Below, piece by piece: positions 13,675 through 15,474 of a DNA stretch of 15,474 nt. The number at the start of each line of letters is the position of its first letter. Position 1 is the first letter of the stretch. The DNA is taken from contig JAUQYT010000146.1 of assembly GCA_030587605.1 (NCBI GenBank), positions 1 through 15,474 of the forward strand. Reading direction: 5' to 3'. The stretch comes from Candidatus Njordarchaeum guaymasense (GTDB lineage: Archaea; Asgardarchaeota; Njordarchaeia; Njordarchaeales; Njordarchaeaceae). The translations under genes and the position numbers were made by a program. A model generated the notes under the pieces. The model searched no databases and was not told where the DNA came from. It saw nothing but the letters and a program-made list of their open reading frames with translations.

Positions 13675-14301
13675 TTGGTGGCAGCAGGTGGAAGCGCTCT
13701 TGACTCTGGAGCATTAAGGGACATAGGTCAGGCTCTAGCCGGTCTCAGGGAAGGCAAGGCGAAAGAATATACAGTTATTGCCATACTCGGCGGGAAAGGC
13801 AGTGGGAAGACATCCCTTGTTAACAGGTTTATTCGGGGAACCTGGGAACCAACAACTCCCACCCAACGGTTCGTGGACATCCAGAGTGGAAGTCTTGACA
13901 TAAGAGGCAAGAAAATCCAAGTTGTAACATGTGATTATGCTGGGAGCTCCGAGTATAGGTTGATCCAGAAAACAATGTTCCCCCCTACAAAGGCGGTTCC
14001 AGTGAAATGCATGTTAACCATAGATCTTAGTCGAAAAGATTCTCAGAGCGAACTAGTTGAAATGGTGAATGGCCTGGTGATCCCACGCTTGAATAGTAAA
14101 AGCCCACCAGAATCATATCTACTCGCAGGGTGCAAGGCTGATCTGAAGAGGAACATCAGTTCCACGGAAGGCGCTGGTTTCGCTAAGGCGATCTCGGAGA
14201 AGGTAGCAAAACCTATCCAATATATTGAAACGAGCGCCAAGGAAGGGAAGAATGTTTCTGAGGCATTCGAACTGTTAGTGGTGTCAAGCCACACAGAATA
14301 A
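13675..14301 (+). CDS. Ras-superfamily small GTPase with non-canonical motifs
   Basis: The 208-residue protein has the order of G motifs expected of Ras-like GTPases: G1 GGKGSGKT (residues 39-46), a Thr-rich switch I (59-63), G3 DYAG (87-90), G4 CKAD (153-156) in GCKADL, and G5 ETSAKEG (185-191). These resemble Rab-type GxxxxGKT, DTAG, GNKxDL and ETSAK. Differences are Cys for Asn in G4 and Ser-Ser-Glu after DYAG, where Ras has Gln-Glu-Glu, so the usual catalytic glutamine is absent. A 30-residue Gly/Ala-rich N-terminal extension precedes the domain. There is no C-terminal Cys box, so prenylation is not expected. GGGAGATGA precedes adjacent TTG and GTG starts; TTG at 13675 is taken. Small GTPases of this kind are known from Asgard and some other archaea, where their partners are mostly unknown. 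No effector or roadblock gene lies next to it here. Confidence 0.85.
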   Translation: MVAAGGSALDSGALRDIGQALAGLREGKAKEYTVIAILGGKGSGKTSLVNRFIRGTWEPTTPTQRFVDIQSGSLDIRGKKIQVVTCDYAGSSEYRLIQKTMFPPTKAVPVKCMLTIDLSRKDSQSELVEMVNGLVIPRLNSKSPPESYLLAGCKADLKRNISSTEGAGFAKAISEKVAKPIQYIETSAKEGKNVSEAFELLVVSSHTE

Positions 14302-14350
14302 TAAATGGATACGAAAGTACGGGTCTCCCCGCGAAACGGACACCAAAGAA

Positions 14351-14399
14351 ATAAAATAAGGGGAAATTCTCGACGCGTATCCCCTATTTCTTCTTTTCT
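14351..14399. terminator. Bidirectional terminator shared by GTPase and acyl-CoA ligase genes
   Basis: AGGGG (14359-14363) pairs with CCCCT (14381-14385), and the flanking AAAT/ATTT extend the stem after a one-base bulge. On the plus strand a pyrimidine tract with many T residues follows (14385 onward); on the minus strand TATTTTATTTCTTT follows. The right arm and T tract lie within the ligase stop codon and its Lys/Glu-rich C-terminal codons. Confidence 0.55.
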
Positions 14400-15474
14400 T
14401 CTTCGCGTATCTGCCTCTTCAGTACCTTGCCGACGAGTGTCATGGGTAACTCCTTTTTGAACTCTATGAACTTAGGTACCTTGTATGGCGCTAGTTTCTT
14501 TCTGCAGTGCTCCCGTATATCTTCCTTTAACTTTTCACTTTCTTCGTAACCAGGCTTCAGCACAATGAATGCTTTGACTCTCTCATTTCCAGGAACCTGT
14601 GGATCGGGAACTCCTACTGCCGCCGCCATTGCAACCGCCGGGTGTTCGAAGAGCACGTCATCAACTTCGCGCGGATAGACCTTGAACCCACTTACATCAA
14701 TCATGTCCTTCTTTCTGTCCACTATGTAGAAATATCCATCGTCATCCATCGTCCCTATGTCGCCCGTAAGCACCCAAGGACCTGGTTCGCCTGCAATTTC
14801 CTTCTTAATCTGCTTAGCTGTCTCCTCAGGCTTGTTCCAGTATCCCTTCATACACTGAGGACCTTTGATAGCTACCTCACCTTCCTCGCCAAGCGGAAGT
14901 TCCTTGGTACTGGTCTCGAGATCGACGATCTTCACCTCAGTATCGGGAAACGGCATCCCGACTGAACCCACCTTCCTTAAACCATACAGAGGATTCGAGT
15001 GTGTGACTGGGCTACACTCTGTCAGTCCATATCCCTCAGCTATCTTGCCGCCAGTAACTTCCTCAAACCTCTTGAGAACTTCCGGTGGCAAGGGAGCGGC
15101 TCCACTATTCATAATCCTGATCGTCTTCATTGCATCTTGATATTTGGGCATGTCAGCATGCTGCAACAGTCTCATGTACAACGTAGGAATACCTGGGAAT
15201 AGTGTCGGTTTGTACTGTTTTATCAACGAGAACAACGTCGGAAGGTCTCTTGGGTCAGGATTAAGCACCAGTTTAGCGGCTGCATAGATACAGTAATTCA
15301 TACATACTGTCTGACCATAGATGTGGAACAGCGGAAGGTTGATCATTGCTATCTCTTTTCCTCTCTGCGACCCAACGTTCCAATTTGCACATTGAATAAC
15401 ATTCGAAACTAGGTTCATGTGTGTAAGCATTGCACCCTTCGGCAGACCCGTTGTTCCTCCCGTATACTGAAGAA
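14384..15474 (-). CDS. AMP-forming acyl-CoA ligase (long-chain type), N-terminal part outside window
   Basis: About 362 residues are visible, reading leftward from the window edge to TAG at 14384-14386. They begin with LQYTGGTTGLPKGAMLTH, the P-loop-like phosphate motif of the ANL superfamily, so roughly the first 170-200 residues are missing. Further signatures are the GYGLTECSP adenine-binding motif, LTGDIG with the ribose-binding Asp, DRKKDMIDVSGFKVYPREVDD (hinge and CoA region), and GKVLKRQIR with the C-terminal catalytic lysine. All core residues look intact, so the enzyme should activate a carboxylic acid as acyl-AMP and then acyl-CoA. The overall pattern resembles FadD-like ligases for medium or long chains, but chain length cannot be read from sequence. 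The tail is EEEKKK-rich. It converges with the GTPase gene. Confidence 0.95.
   Translation of the reverse strand, partial: LQYTGGTTGLPKGAMLTHMNLVSNVIQCANWNVGSQRGKEIAMINLPLFHIYGQTVCMNYCIYAAAKLVLNPDPRDLPTLFSLIKQYKPTLFPGIPTLYMRLLQHADMPKYQDAMKTIRIMNSGAAPLPPEVLKRFEEVTGGKIAEGYGLTECSPVTHSNPLYGLRKVGSVGMPFPDTEVKIVDLETSTKELPLGEEGEVAIKGPQCMKGYWNKPEETAKQIKKEIAGEPGPWVLTGDIGTMDDDGYFYIVDRKKDMIDVSGFKVYPREVDDVLFEHPAVAMAAAVGVPDPQVPGNERVKAFIVLKPGYEESEKLKEDIREHCRKKLAPYKVPKFIEFKKELPMTLVGKVLKRQIREEEKKK

Noticed and set aside
1..15474. CRISPR array, insertion sequence or transposon ends
   Set aside because: No regularly spaced repeats, transposase-like protein or long terminal inverted repeats were found.

Overview
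This window looks like chromosomal DNA from an uncultured archaeon. Evidence for archaea: a HdrB/HdrC pair, a homologue of formylmethanofuran:tetrahydromethanopterin formyltransferase (Ftr), A/T-rich TATA-like boxes about 25 bp before plausible transcription starts, T-rich terminators, frequent GTG/TTG starts and a Ras-like small GTPase. The mix of H4MPT-type C1 metabolism, HdrBC, an acyl-CoA ligase and a small GTPase would fit Bathyarchaeia or a related Thermoproteota/Thermoplasmatota-like lineage. That placement is inference; no rRNA gene or other marker in the window settles it.

Layout. (1) Bases 1-346 hold the 3' end of an unrecognised gene, followed by a TATA-bearing leader and hdrC-hdrB (539-1988), which encode the iron-sulfur and CCG-domain subunits of heterodisulfide reductase. 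No hdrA is visible. (2) A 398-base non-coding stretch (1989-2386) carries a T-rich terminator, repeats and potentially structured leader RNA. It precedes a purine cluster purS-purQ-purL-purF-purD (2387-8646) that ends with a divergent ftr (8707-9720) and a poly-T terminator. PurS, PurQ and PurL form FGAM synthetase, PurF makes phosphoribosylamine and PurD makes GAR, so steps 1, 2 and 4 of de novo purine synthesis are covered. The transformylase steps and purM are absent here. (3) Bases 9775-10673 are accessory-like: a 3' remnant of an M20 peptidase gene, a convergent gene for a small two-helix membrane protein, and a palindromic TATA region. (4) Bases 10674-13441 hold an MFS transporter, two tandem ChrB-like proteins, and a convergent DsrE-family gene with a palindrome in its promoter. 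(5) A Ras-superfamily GTPase with unusual G motifs (13675-14301) sits behind a strong inverted repeat. It converges on a partial AMP-forming acyl-CoA ligase (minus strand, running off the right edge), and the two share a bidirectional terminator.

The items most worth following up are the GTPase with its upstream hairpin, the extended Ftr joined to the purine cluster, the structured purS leader, and the tandem ChrB pair in which the second copy has lost several conserved residues.
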